Assembly: GCA_019614645.1 (NCBI GenBank) | Contig: JABWDB010000009.1 | Coordinates: 5,251,501 to 5,315,500, forward strand | Reading direction: 5' to 3' | DNA from: Stratiolaelaps scimitus | Lineage: Eukaryota > Arthropoda > Arachnida > Mesostigmata > Laelapidae | DNA length: 64,000 nucleotides | In this document: positions 12,946 through 23,753 of the stretch, one piece after another | How the letters are laid out: each line of letters starts with the position of its first letter | Numbering within the stretch: the first letter of the stretch is position 1 | Program-made: the position numbers and the translations under genes | Notes under the pieces: model-generated | Databases searched by the model: none | The model's input: the letters and a program-made list of their open reading frames with translations, nothing else | What the model was told of the DNA's origin: nothing

Positions 12946-13732
12946 AACAACCACTGCTTAACGTCACTACCACCATCTACAATACATACTAATGAAATGG
13001 CCGATCTCGCTCGCAGTTGTTTTGCGATCGACTGCGCTACAAAGCTATAGTCAGAGTCGATGACTGCTAATGTACAAAAATGGCTTTCGCCAAACGTGCG
13101 CAATTATCATTATATATATATATATATATAGTATATGGAGTCGCCGAGGCGCATCCAATGCGAAACATCACATCGATTCGTCCATGGCCTGATGACGGTA
13201 CGTACCGGCTAGTAACCTCTTGAAAGAATCCGTATCGCCGATTCACCGGCTGCACCTCGTGATTCCCTCTCAGCAGAAACACCGAGGTGGGAAAACGAAC
13301 CTTGAGGGCAAACAACAAAGTGACCACCTCAAGCGACTGCTCACCCCTATCAACGTAATCGCCGAGGAACAGGAATCTTGTCGTCGGCGGCAGGCCGGTC
13401 TGGTCTAGCAGCAGTAGAAAATCTCGAAATTGACCGTGCAGATCACCGAACACCCGAAGTGGCGGCGATACCCTGAGGAGCATTGCCTCCTCGCGAAATG
13501 CTTGCTGGGCACGTCGCGTCACCTCAAGTAGCTCGCGATTCGTGAGCTGAACGCGGGCGCAGCTGCCGTCGGCGCCTTGTCGAGCGCCTAGCAATTTCGA
13601 CAGGACGCCATCGACAACGGCATTATCGCTGCATGATGTGGCCGCTGCTGGTTCAGTCCGCTCTGGTCGTACTTCTTGTGCTATGGGCGGCGCTGTTGGT
13701 TCTGTTGGTGTTGATAATACTGGCCCTGACAT
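11681..13732 (-). CDS. PP1-like Ser/Thr protein phosphatase catalytic subunit
   Basis: Three coding exons: 13206-13732, 12555-12822 and 11681-11932, with phases that join in frame to 348 residues ending in TAG. The protein should remove phosphate from Ser/Thr using two metal ions. All metallophosphatase signatures are present: GDLHGQ (about residues 96-101), GDYVDRG (124-130), RGNHE (155-159), HGG (206-208) and CRGHQ (about 279-283). SAPNYCG-FDN near the C-terminus is typical of PP1. Divergence is clear: GDLHGQ replaces the usual GDIHGQ, and there is a ~40-residue Pro/Thr/Glu-rich N-terminal extension. It resembles the fast-evolving, often testis-biased PP1 paralogues of insects rather than PP1-alpha or beta; that comparison is inference. 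The chosen ATG lies 18 bases from a dispersed repeat. A further in-frame ATG at 13777 lies inside that repeat, so the true start is uncertain. Confidence 0.86.
12277..12318. repeat. AT-rich inverted repeat in PP1-like intron 2
   Basis: Eighteen-base arms (12277-12294 and 12301-12318) are complementary apart from one mismatch and are separated by six bases. A second, imperfect hairpin follows at about 12350-12392, with GACCTTT and AAAGGTC at its ends. Both lie within intron 2 and do not touch splice sites. Confidence 0.8.
12899..12942. repeat. (TA)n microsatellite in PP1-like intron 1
   Basis: A nearly pure TA run of about 44 bases adjoins one of two dispersed repeat copies. A second TA run lies at about 13110-13131 on the other side of that copy. 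Confidence 0.9.
12947..13105. repeat. dispersed repeat, copy 1 (PP1-like intron 1)
   Basis: About 120 bases here match 13751-13891 in the same orientation at roughly 90% identity by eye, with TA runs on either side. On the minus strand the element contains TAGCGCAGTCGATCG-like sequence reminiscent of a tRNA box A. No convincing box B follows, so its class is uncertain. It lies inside intron 1 of the PP1-like gene. Confidence 0.8.
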
Positions 13733-13750
13733 CGTTCTCGTAACAGTCCG

Positions 13751-13891
13751 ACAACCACTGCTTAATGTCACTACCACAATCTATAATACATACTAACGAA
13801 ATGGCCAATCTCGCTCGCAGTTGTCTCGCGATCGACTGCGCTACAACGCTATAGTCAGACTCGACGACTGTTATGTATAAAATGCGCAATT
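13751..13891. repeat. dispersed repeat, copy 2 (upstream of PP1-like start)
   Basis: This is the second copy of the repeat found at 12947-13105, in the same orientation. It ends 18 bases from the proposed start codon, so it must contribute 5' untranslated or promoter sequence if transcription starts locally. Both copies are translated in open frames with similar peptides, which reflects shared repeat sequence and not a protein. Confidence 0.8.
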
Positions 13892-16800
13892 GTAAAATTG
13901 ATGCCGACCAAAGGAGCGATTGTACGTTATCATTATTCCTACGAATAAAATACAAATTGTCACGGCTTTTTTGTATGATCATATTAATTACAGCAATAAT
14001 AATAACAATTAAATGATAATACTAATATGTGGTGATAACGACCTGGGTAGGTGTTAGTGGAACAATTAACTTATAGTTAATGTTGCGCATGTTTGTGTTG
14101 GACAATTATCGCTCGATGAGCACAAGTGTTCGACACAGAGGAGCGGTCATTGTGGCCGCTGTACTCTGCCGCCTCTACTCTGGTAGCTGGCGAACGCCAT
14201 ACGTAACATACTAAAGGTTTGGGGGCTGACTCTCAGCCAACATATGTTCATATTAAAACATGATTGATTGAGTCGAGATGTGCGACAGTCGAAGGGATGT
14301 CACAAGCGATTTTGATTGGTGGCCAGATACGTCGAAAACAAATTGCGAAACACATTTCCAAATCCTGTCGGGCCTAAGTTACGTTTATTTTCAAAGGTCG
14401 CTTTGAGGGCCCGCGTCATTCGTGACGATATGACGTTCAGCGATCCACTCTCTACGGCGCACTGCGGTAAGGAACACAATGAATGAAATCCGGTCATATT
14501 CCAACTACGTAATAATAATAATAAATAATAAACTACTTATAAGCCTGCAAAGTAGAAGGGTACTCAGTGGGAAGATACGCGCTGGCCGCATGGACCGGCT
14601 TGAGTCGCCAGCGTCCGACTCTAGCTGGATATTTAGCCAGCGGCGATACCTATTAAAACACTTCAGGTAACTGACAAATATCTCATATCTATAGTTGATC
14701 TGTAGTCGCCGGCAGCATGTTAGTTGCTAAACGAAAAAGACAGACATGGTCGAAAACGCACCTGTTGAAAGCTATACGGCCGCCCGATACTCGATGGGTG
14801 TTGATTCCTCATTTGAATCGTTTGCGTCGGATCCAGCGGTTACATTTTTCCTCCTCCTTCGGATCTTCATCCCTGATCGCCCGTGCTTGCCGTGCCTCTG
14901 TCGCCGTTTAGTAACAGCGCACCACGAAAGAACCGGATACTCTGATCGAGGCCAGAGATGATGATGATAATCATAATGATAAAAAGGAGTAATATGGCGA
15001 GGCGATGTGTCTGCCCAAGCGGCGGGATCTTCCTCGTCTTCTCTCGGACAGATTTACTGTCGACAATTGAACGTTTCGCTTGTCACGCTTGCCAGTGGCA
15101 GCGACGATGAAGGTTGTAGTAGGCAGCGTCATCACCGAAGACTCAAAAGTGGTAGCTCTCCACACCCACGCCACGATGGGCTGTACCATATTGTCGAAGG
15201 GGGCTCAGCTCGGTGTTGAGCCTCACTCTTCGGCCAAATCGGCCACCTGAAGATTATGTTCTCACGCTCACACCACCCTCCATACGGTACGACCCACTCG
15301 GCCGGCGAGGAATGACGGGGTTCCTCAAGGCTTCACCAAAAACATGGGGGGTTCGTATGATAGAGCTGTGACGTGCTAGCTGCACGTAACACGCATTGGG
15401 CCTACATGCGAACGATCCATGTGTTCACCCCAATTAGCCACTGAGAACCATGCATAAGCTTGCCAGTAGCAGCTCTGTTATCCCGAAAGAACGGGGCATA
15501 TCCACAGTTAGCTGAGCCCCGAAGGTCGACAACATTTCATGTTCAACAAACGCGAAATCTCGGACAAACATTAGCCGGATAAAAAAACATTCACAGACAT
15601 ATATGTATATATATATATATATATAGTACGTTATAATAATTTATTATGAAAATTATTGTCTATTATCTAAGTGTGCTTATTTCCCAGTTAGTGTCTTTAT
15701 CTCAATATTTACTAAACGATATCGGTGTTGCAGCAGATAACAACCGCTACCACTACACAGCAAGCCAAATGATCACTGGCGTAATAGAAATATCGATGAC
15801 ATTTTGAGCATTTGACGCCACAGGCGATTCCGGCCGATTCCGAGAACTGGAAACATTTCGTGTGAGAAAGTCGAATTAGGCTACATTTTACAAATCTGAA
15901 TCATCATTCTTGAGCTAACGAACTATCGAGGACAGAAGCAATCGATGTATCGATACATATCGATGTATGTAAGTTCACCACTGAAAACAATGGACAAACT
16001 AAGCACATCGATGAACTGGAAATAATCGAGAAAATGCTACAATACCTCGCTCAGTGCTCTATATACAATTGCATATAACTTCAGATACATTTACAAAGGA
16101 ATTGGGAAAATACACAACCGGTATGATGAGGAAGTACAAAACAAAGCAAACGCTATGAATCCCGACTAGTAAAGATAGCACTATCTTGCATATTTGTCTA
16201 CAATTCAATACAGATCGACCCTTTATTCAAAGGGATATGCCTTTGTTACAATGACCGAAACCTCTATGAATTAATTTGTTCATTGGAAAGCAAGCCAACC
16301 GGAACAGCAATCGGCAACTACAGTTATTTGTTGAGTTACTGAAATAACTGCACTGGCCTCTTTGTGCCAACTGATCGTAGAGTTGCTAAGCGATTTTTAT
16401 TTCTGTTTGCAAAAATACAGTACCTACGGTTAGGGCTACTTTTCAGACGCAGATAGCTAATTAATGATTGAATAATTGGTGCTGTTGATGATGATGATGG
16501 TGATGGTGGTATTAACTAAGTGACGATTACGAAGTATTCCTCAAGATATACTCATGTTAAACGCTCCTTTAAACAAGGCTTGAGGAAATTCTGCGGCACG
16601 ATATAAATAGAAAGAAAGAATACTATCCATTGTTGGGTTCGGTGTATATTCAGACCGACGGTGGCCGTGATTGCTCAATGGTTCAATTATCTTACGAGAA
16701 CACAACGGTTTTATTTTTAAGCAATGTTCCGCCATCATACTCCGATAGTCTCAGCTAGCCACCTTAACATATGGCCAGCGCTGCCCCACAGCATTACATT

Positions 16801-17776
16801 ACAGGTTTAACAAGTCCGTCGACGAAATGATAGCTGCTGCATGACCCAAGAGATCCCGTCAATCCAAGAGCATTATTATAGCCTAGTCCTCCAGGATCAT
16901 TTGTCCGTCGATCACGGCCCGTCTTCGCGTGTACGCTACTCCACGCCGCCCGCGTCGATAGCAGCCGCATCAGCAGCGACGCCAGCCATCATTATTTTGA
17001 ACGTTCGGAACAGTAAATCGACCCTGTTTGCTGGCCGACCGGCAACATCGGCTGGATACATCGAAAAGGCGACGAAGACAACGAAGAAGTAGTGACGGCT
17101 GAAGAGTAGCAGCACTGCCGGTAGCGGGGTGGCTGAATAGCGACTCCATCGAAAGGAGAAGGGTTCAGCGGTGGCCGGCGGAGCGCGGCACGGCGCGGTG
17201 ATTTCATTGGCGGTGGTGACGGCGGGACTGCACACGGAGTGCAGCCGAAAGAGGTGCTGAAGAAGCTGAAAAAGACCTAGAGAAGTAAAAAAGAAAACGT
17301 TTGACGAAGGTGAAGACTAGAACATCACGAACAGCGGACGGCGGCGCGACAACGGCGGCAACGGCGGCAGCAGGAACAGCGCCAGCAGCAGTAGCAGCAA
17401 CCGGTTCTTCTCGCCTCCGGGTTTATCACCACTGGCTGCTTCAGCCTTGTGGTTCACTTTGTGTGTGTGTGTGTGTGTGTCGTTGTTGTTGTTGTGGGGG
17501 AGCTCGTCGACCCGGGGACTGATCGCAGCCTATTGCTGGTAGTCGATACCGGTAGATGCATCGACGAGCTTGAGGACGAAGAAGCCAGGGAAAGCAACGA
17601 TTGCTGGCCATTTCGTCGCCAACCGTTTGTACACAGCTGAAGCCAGACGACTCAGTTACACTGTAAGTGTGTGCGTGAGTGCCTTCGAAGAGTTGGAGTA
17701 GTGAGGTGCGGCTGACGTACGACTGACTACAGGATCTTCAACGGCAACGGACATTACCCATCGTGGTTCGGTGAAC
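13892..17776. other. divergent intergenic region between PP1-like gene and TRIP13
   Basis: No gene is recognised. The left part is AT-rich, with a short (TA)n at 15606-15626 and a partly palindromic ATCGATGTATCGATACAT segment near 15941-15970. The right part (about 16900-17650) is CpG-rich with GGC- and GCA-type triplets and a (GT)n run at 17460-17480. That fits a promoter and 5' leader for TRIP13. A 20-base remnant resembling SINE family B is at 14224-14243. Confidence 0.5.
14224..14243 (-). repeat. possible 3' remnant of SINE family B
   Basis: Twenty bases match, with two mismatches, the conserved tail segment of the SINE-like copies at 33531-33729 and 38143-38249. It is too short to be sure. 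Confidence 0.3.
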
Positions 17777-20700
17777 ATGATCGTTGAAATTCAGAGAAAT
17801 CCGAAAGGGTAGGGGAACTGTGGTGGATACATTTCCGAATCACTGATGTATGTTAGTTAGTACTGATAACGGTTTAGAATAGCCCCAGAGTGTTAGTAGT
17901 GTTTATGACCGTCTATGCCAATGGCATGAGACGGTAATGGTCTCCAAGGATGAGTCTCGACAGTGTGCCTAGAGTTCGGTGATATAGCTGCGAACGGTAA
18001 CTCACTGGGAATATATTCGATAACATCTGTTTCCTGACCCCAGCGCATAAAGATTAAGTCGAATTTTTGCTTTATTCAAAAATGGACCATCGCTGTCATA
18101 GACGAAAACTTCAACGTTGTCGCAGTGAAGTGAATTGCGTGCGGCAGAGCTCCTAGCCTTCTTAAATCCATTGAGTGCAACACAACAGGCCAGTTAAGCT
18201 ATCCAGTTGGGGGGATATCTACCAACACAAGTCCTTGTAAAATTCCTAGTTACTATATCTCGCGTGTCGTAGACACATAACTATTTCATCGATAGCGTTT
18301 ATTATTAGGTGATTTCATCTGTTATTACATATTTTCTCTCTCTTTCTGTCTTTAATTATCCAAAATACATGCCCACTGTATATTGTTCTAACAAAATCAC
18401 AGCCGCCAATAGTTTTGCCTCGGACGAGTACTAAGCTGTTTCTTTCTCATTTTTGTCTAGAATGTTAATGTTATCCGAACAAACTCTGTAGTCGCTGTGG
18501 GAGAGTGCTCCATTCCTAATATTTTGTATAGTCTACCTCCCTTCAGCATAAATCGTCCCTTAAAATTGACCTCAAATTTGTTTCGATCACGTAACTTGCA
18601 AACGTGTGAGCACGCCAACGTTCTGAGCGTCGAGGGAGCCACGATACTTCGATGTGTCCAACAAACCAATTTACAGTGCTAACCACTTTAGAGTCCAGTG
18701 TGCTCTTTTGGGAAGAGAGGTCAGTGTTTGTAAAGATGAGTGGGTTGATATTTCCACGTGCTCTAGTCTATATCCTTTCTCTGTGCTTAACGTTTATCAT
18801 GTCTATCGATACGAAAGAAGATTTCCGCCGATTGCAGGAACACGTCTACTGTCCGCTAAGATTGTAATTAACACCACGAACTCGATCTCCGTGTTCACAT
18901 TTCTGTCGAGGCGGATCGGCATAAAGCTCCTGCAAAAGCTCGAAAATAGCAGAAGGATTTCTTCGTTTGTTGCGTTTCGAATTTCAGCCTGGGTCGAGGC
19001 GACGGTGAGGTGGCAACACTCGTCGAGGCAATCTTAAAAGACCGAGCTCCAGGGGACGTCTACGATGACTTTGGAGGGACCCCCCTGGAAGGGATCGTTG
19101 ACAAAATCGTCATTGATAAGAGTGACAAAAAAATCGTTCCTGTACGTATTCTTTGTACGAGCGGCGATATCCTCTTTCGGTTATTGTTATCATTATTATT
19201 AGGTATTTGTTTTTTCGATGCGTGAATCAGTGACGAATTACACAGCGTGTTCAGAATAGAAGGACAACATTTATAGTCTACGTGTTCAAACTTGAGTATG
19301 GTTTGTGAGAATCAGCCAGCAGATGGGTTCATTTACTGACAACGGTTTGCTTGATTTCCCTCAGTCGTACTGCCATTACACGCTCAACACGGATGGCTCT
19401 GGCGCGGAATTTATCGAGTCGGAATCGACGTGTCTCAATGCAGCACACATTTTCACCCTGCCTTGCAAGGAGTTCGACGGCATCTGGGAAAACCTGCACT
19501 TTGATTCGGAAATTAAGCACAACGTGAGTTCGATGTACATCGATATTAGCTCTAGGCTGGGCTATTATCTGGCCAAGCACAACAAATACGGCGACAGGCC
19601 GCAGTTGTGATTCCCGTTAGATTAGATCTGCACACATCTGCGGCAGTCAATGCAAGACGATGAGCGCTTGGCAGAAAATCCCGTTGTGTGCCTAACGCCA
19701 TTGCTTCAACGTCAATCACTTCTCGCTTTAGTTAGCTTCGATATATCATAATAGTTCGCCGACAGTTAACATATATTGTCCAGTAGCATATGTCCACTTA
19801 GTTTCATTTTGCTTTTCTTTTTTTTCTTTTATCACTTCGGTTTCCGCCTCTTCGCAGTTGCTCGATTACTCGACAAAGGCAATCCTATTCGCGGATCGTG
19901 GTGTGGATCACAATGTCATCTCGTTCAATAAGCTCGTCCTTCTCCATGGCCCGCCCGGCACCGGGAAGACCTCACTGTGTAAAGGTGTCGCCCAGAAGCT
20001 GGCCATCCGATGGATGCCCCGGTTTCGCACCGGCCATTTCGTTGAGATCAACGCTCATTCGCTTTTCAGCAAATTCTTCTCGGAGGTTAGCGATCGCTTC
20101 TTTGTACTGGTAATCGGCAACATGTATATATTTGGATTTACTTACTAGAGCTATTGTCTTCTCGTGTGTTATGACTTGAAATAAAACTTCTAGCCTTGGC
20201 TCATCGTTACATTTGCCATTGCTTCACTTTAGAAATTATTATTTAGCCCATTATTTTCTTGCAACGCAGGTGCAGGTCATTTTTTTCTGTTACCTGCATC
20301 GAAGATACCGTTCGCAAGAAGGCGAAGGTTGCGTTCACTTGTGTCAAGGCCACTTGCTATGACTGGATAAGCAGAATAGATGAGCAACTGTAATGTGTGC
20401 CCTTAACAGAGTGGCAAACTCGTGCTGAAGATGTTCGAGAAGATCGAGGAGATTGCCAGTGACGAGACGGCGCTCGTGTTCATTCTCATTGATGAAGTTG
20501 AAAGTCTCGCGCACTCCCGGGCAGCAGCCGCGGCAGGAAATGAACCCTCCGATGCAATTCGGGTGGTCAACGCCGTACTTACGCAGCTGGATCGGCTCAA
20601 AATGTAAGTGTGTCGTCATGCGCTAAAAACAATTAGCAACAGCAGGTCCGTTTCATCGAGCTGTTCGATTTGTGCTTGAATTTTGTATATAGCTGTATAA

Positions 20701-21832
20701 TTGGATGTACCTTTTTTGTTGCTTGTTGCCTGTGCATTTGAGCAATGAGAAATAGCTTTAATTGATCACTTGCATGCGTGTGGCATCTTTTACATAGGTT
20801 GCCTAACGTGCTAATCCTGACAACGTCCAATGTCGAAACCTCAATTGATGGCGCGTTTGTCGATCGCGCGGACCTTTGCGTCTATGTGGGACATCCCTCA
20901 CCGTCTGCCATCTCGAAGATTTTCGCGTCGTGCGCCAAGGAGCTTATTAAGGTACAGCTTATGTTTATGATGGAGTGGAGAAAGTACTGTGCCTGAAGTA
21001 AAATTTAAAAGCATTAGGTTCCTTCCCGAATGATTTTTGCTCAACAAAAACTAATGGTCTTTTCTAGGTTAGCGCGAATAAACCCAGCCGATTATCATAG
21101 GCTGGGTCTATTCGTATTAACCTAGAAAGGACGAATATTTCTTATTGAGCAACAATCATTCTCGAAGGAACTTAATGTCCTCAAACTTTATTTCATGCTG
21201 TATACCTGTGTAAGTGTATTTTTCAAAGGCACTTACAAACAAAATGCGCATTGGCGTTCCATAATGAACGGTTTCAGCCCGGATCGGACTTATTTACACG
21301 CGCGCTTATGTTGGCTTCAGCTACAATATTTTGATAGAGCAATCTTTTTGTTTCTTATAAACCTTGTCTTAGGCATGTATAAGTATAAGTGCTATATAAT
21401 AAGTGCTATATGAACATGTATAAGTGCTATATACATGTTCTCTTCAACGAGACATATGGTTAATACGACTTGTATGTTTCTTCCCTCGACAGATGGACCT
21501 CTTAACTTGTAGAATATATTCCGAGATGTTAAATCTGCAAGTTCGTATTGACAATATTTTTCTTTCTTGTGTTTTAGCGAGAGCTGTTGGAAGACAAAGC
21601 ATTCGCTGAGGGCTCAGAGTTCGCCAACATCTGGACGGAGATTTGCCGAATGTCTGTGGGCGTAAGTGGACGTTCGTTGAGGAAGCTGCCTCTGCTTGCA
21701 TTCTGCGAGGGTCACAATCCAATGCCAATGGCCTCCTTCCTCGACAGTCTCTTCAAACTGGTCAAGACAAAGACGGCAGAAAAGAAGCTGTCACAAATTC
21801 ATCACATGGTCCAGTCCATAAGTCTCGTCTAG
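17777..21832 (+). CDS. TRIP13: TRIP13/PCH2 AAA+ ATPase
   Basis: Seven coding exons: 17777-17808, 18988-19141, 19365-19523, 19858-20085, 20410-20603, 20798-20951 and 21578-21832. They join in frame to 391 residues (human TRIP13 is about 430). The family is a hexameric ATPase that remodels HORMA proteins: MAD2 in the spindle checkpoint and HORMAD/Hop1-type proteins on meiotic chromosomes. Visible motifs are Walker [10 protein letters not shown] (about 146-154), Walker [10 protein letters not shown] (about 215-223), sensor-1 LTTSN and the sensor-2 region [11 protein letters not shown] near the C-terminus. [11 protein letters not shown] is also typical. Exons 2-7 are secure. Exon 1 is chosen because [10 protein letters not shown] resembles the family's N-terminal strand and its phase fits exon 2. 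However, its donor (GTAGGG) is weak, and the frame is open upstream of the ATG, so the N-terminus may be longer. Intron 6 holds a large inverted repeat. No AATAAA is seen within several hundred bases after the stop. Confidence 0.88.
21012..21177. repeat. 166-bp inverted repeat in TRIP13 intron 6
   Basis: A 78-base left arm (21012-21089) and right arm (21100-21177) are mutually complementary at roughly 85% by eye, around a 10-base loop. The innermost part pairs CCCAGCC with GGCTGGG and the outer ends pair CATTAGGTTCC with GGAACTTAATG. It may be a foldback or MITE-type element, or a source of hairpin RNA; it encodes no protein. It sits wholly inside the intron between 20952 and 21577. Confidence 0.85.
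21374..21440. repeat. imperfect tandem repeats around TATAAGTGCTATAT
   Basis: TATAAGTGCTATAT-type units recur about three times with small spacer changes. They lie in TRIP13 intron 6, about 200 bases after the inverted repeat. Confidence 0.7.
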
Positions 21833-23386
21833 AAAAAACAAAGCATCGCCGTCGTGTTGATTCGTAATAGGAACTCGCCGCACCTCAATCCTGTAATTGT
21901 AGGATTATATAGTCATCGTTGGGTTCCACGCCTGCACAGGTATGGACCAATGTATGGATCGTAAAATGAAGAAACCCATGTGAGGATCGGCTCTTCAAGT
22001 ATTGTGTGTGTGTGTGTGTACCTAATACGAATTATGTAAAGTATATCCTCGAAAATGAACAAGTTCGTATTAATACTTCACCATTGTAGGGTTGTACGGC
22101 TCTGCAGAAGGTCGTATTGACCAAATTTCGCAGAGACCGTTGGACGAAGACCATCGCTCATTTCTAGCAAAATCCATGTCATCTATGTAACAAGTACATT
22201 TTTGATTGCCATTTTGATGATATATTTAGTGAATTACAAGTGTATCAAGTGCCAATCGTAGCTTACAATATCGACAATTTCGTGAGGGAATCAAAACCAC
22301 ACCTGCTCTAAATTCCTCTCAGGGTGTTTAGTAAATCTGTGTAGACGATAGGAGACTAAACAGATGTAACCTTATAGTAAAAAAAAAACAAAAACACGAC
22401 TGAATATTCAACATGTGCTACAACTAAGTGTAACTCTAAATTTCCTATGCATGACCCTGTATGGCGTAATCTATTCTCCATGTAGTCAACAGACAGATAA
22501 CGAACGGAGCGGGATTGTGTAACAATGATTGTTGCTCGGTTTGCAGGGATGATTTATGTTGTAAAGTCAACAATGTCGCGTAGTGCTATCAACCAAGCCC
22601 TCCTCTTCCCCCGCCAAGGCTTTGATTTGCATTTTGACCACTCTATAGACTCACGTGGCTGAGCTTTGCGGGCCAATTTTGACGCGGGGGGTACTGTTTT
22701 GAAATGTTGCGCTTCTGCAAATGGATTATGCTATCACTCGATTTTGATTTGATATTGTTTCCACAATGAATGAGATCGATAGGATATGATTATATATATA
22801 TATATATATATATTTATAATCACACAGCTCAACCTGTCGAGTGCCATGCATTATGCAGTTTGTAGATAATTTATTTCGTAAATAAATAAGTAGCAAGGGC
22901 ATATCACGCATTTTTAAATGTTAGTGAAGTGTTTGTTTTTATGTTAGTCATAACGAGATAGTCTCCTATATATAACATGACGCTAACGTTAGCCCTAAAT
23001 GCGACCGGATCTCACCTGTCTCTCGCCACGAATGTTACGCGCTACCGACCAGAGTTTTGTCCAAATCTGTCGGGCCCCGAAGCCCTGTTTATGATATCGA
23101 TTACTCTTATTTGCAACAGGTTACTACTTGTACTTGGCGTACATAGGCAGTGATTCCGAAGAAAAAACACTAACCTTCATCTCGAAATTGTACTCGTGCA
23201 CACGCGTTCGCGGTTCGTGAATCTGTTTCAATCCCCTATCCTGATACATAATATGTACATGCTATATGTGGTGACGATGTACGCTGCGCTCTCTTTTCGC
23301 CATTTTTCATCATCAAGCACATCGAAACACGCTATGCTATCTATCAACAACAAAATAACGAGTGGATAAGAATCACAGCGAAAGCA
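21833..23386. other. convergent intergenic region between TRIP13 and MED30
   Basis: No gene is recognised. The stretch should hold the 3' untranslated end of TRIP13. It contains short (GT)n (about 22004-22019) and (TA)n (about 22790-22811) runs and is otherwise AT-rich without open frames of note. Confidence 0.5.
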
Positions 23387-23392
23387 TTTATT
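23387..23392 (-). promoter_or_regulatory. polyadenylation signal candidate for MED30
   Basis: AATAAA on the minus strand lies about 360 bases beyond the MED30 stop. A second one at 23528-23533 is closer to the stop (about 220 bases). Either could be used. Confidence 0.45.
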
Positions 23393-23753
23393 GCTTTGCA
23401 GCGGCTGAATAGTCGACAAAGGTGCACCTAGGTTAGAGCGATTAATTATTTCTAGGATGTTTCGTAATAACGACGAGGCGGCTTCAAAACATTTTTTCTC
23501 TATAATTCGGACGCTGTCCCGAATATATTTATTAAATATTCGTTCGCGCGCAGTAAGAAGATGGCTACTGTACACACCCGCTGCCCCCTCCCCACCCCAG
23601 ATATTTAATTACAATCCCTGTATGACGTTCATTTCAAAACACGTCGTCCCTAACCCAATATGTCACAAAGGTTCACAGAAATCAATTCCTGAACATGAGT
23701 TCTAATTCTCCGAACGCAAGTTTGATATCACGCCGAGTCTGTCTGCCTTGATT

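Noticed and set aside
13653..13982. 109-codon minus frame with a peptide repeated at 12888-13103
   Set aside because: The similarity between the two peptides comes from the dispersed DNA repeat and not from a conserved protein.
18440..18990. Open frames of 61-127 codons just before TRIP13 exon 2
   Set aside because: They are in other frames, lack similarity to the TRIP13 N-terminus, and do not join exon 2 in phase.
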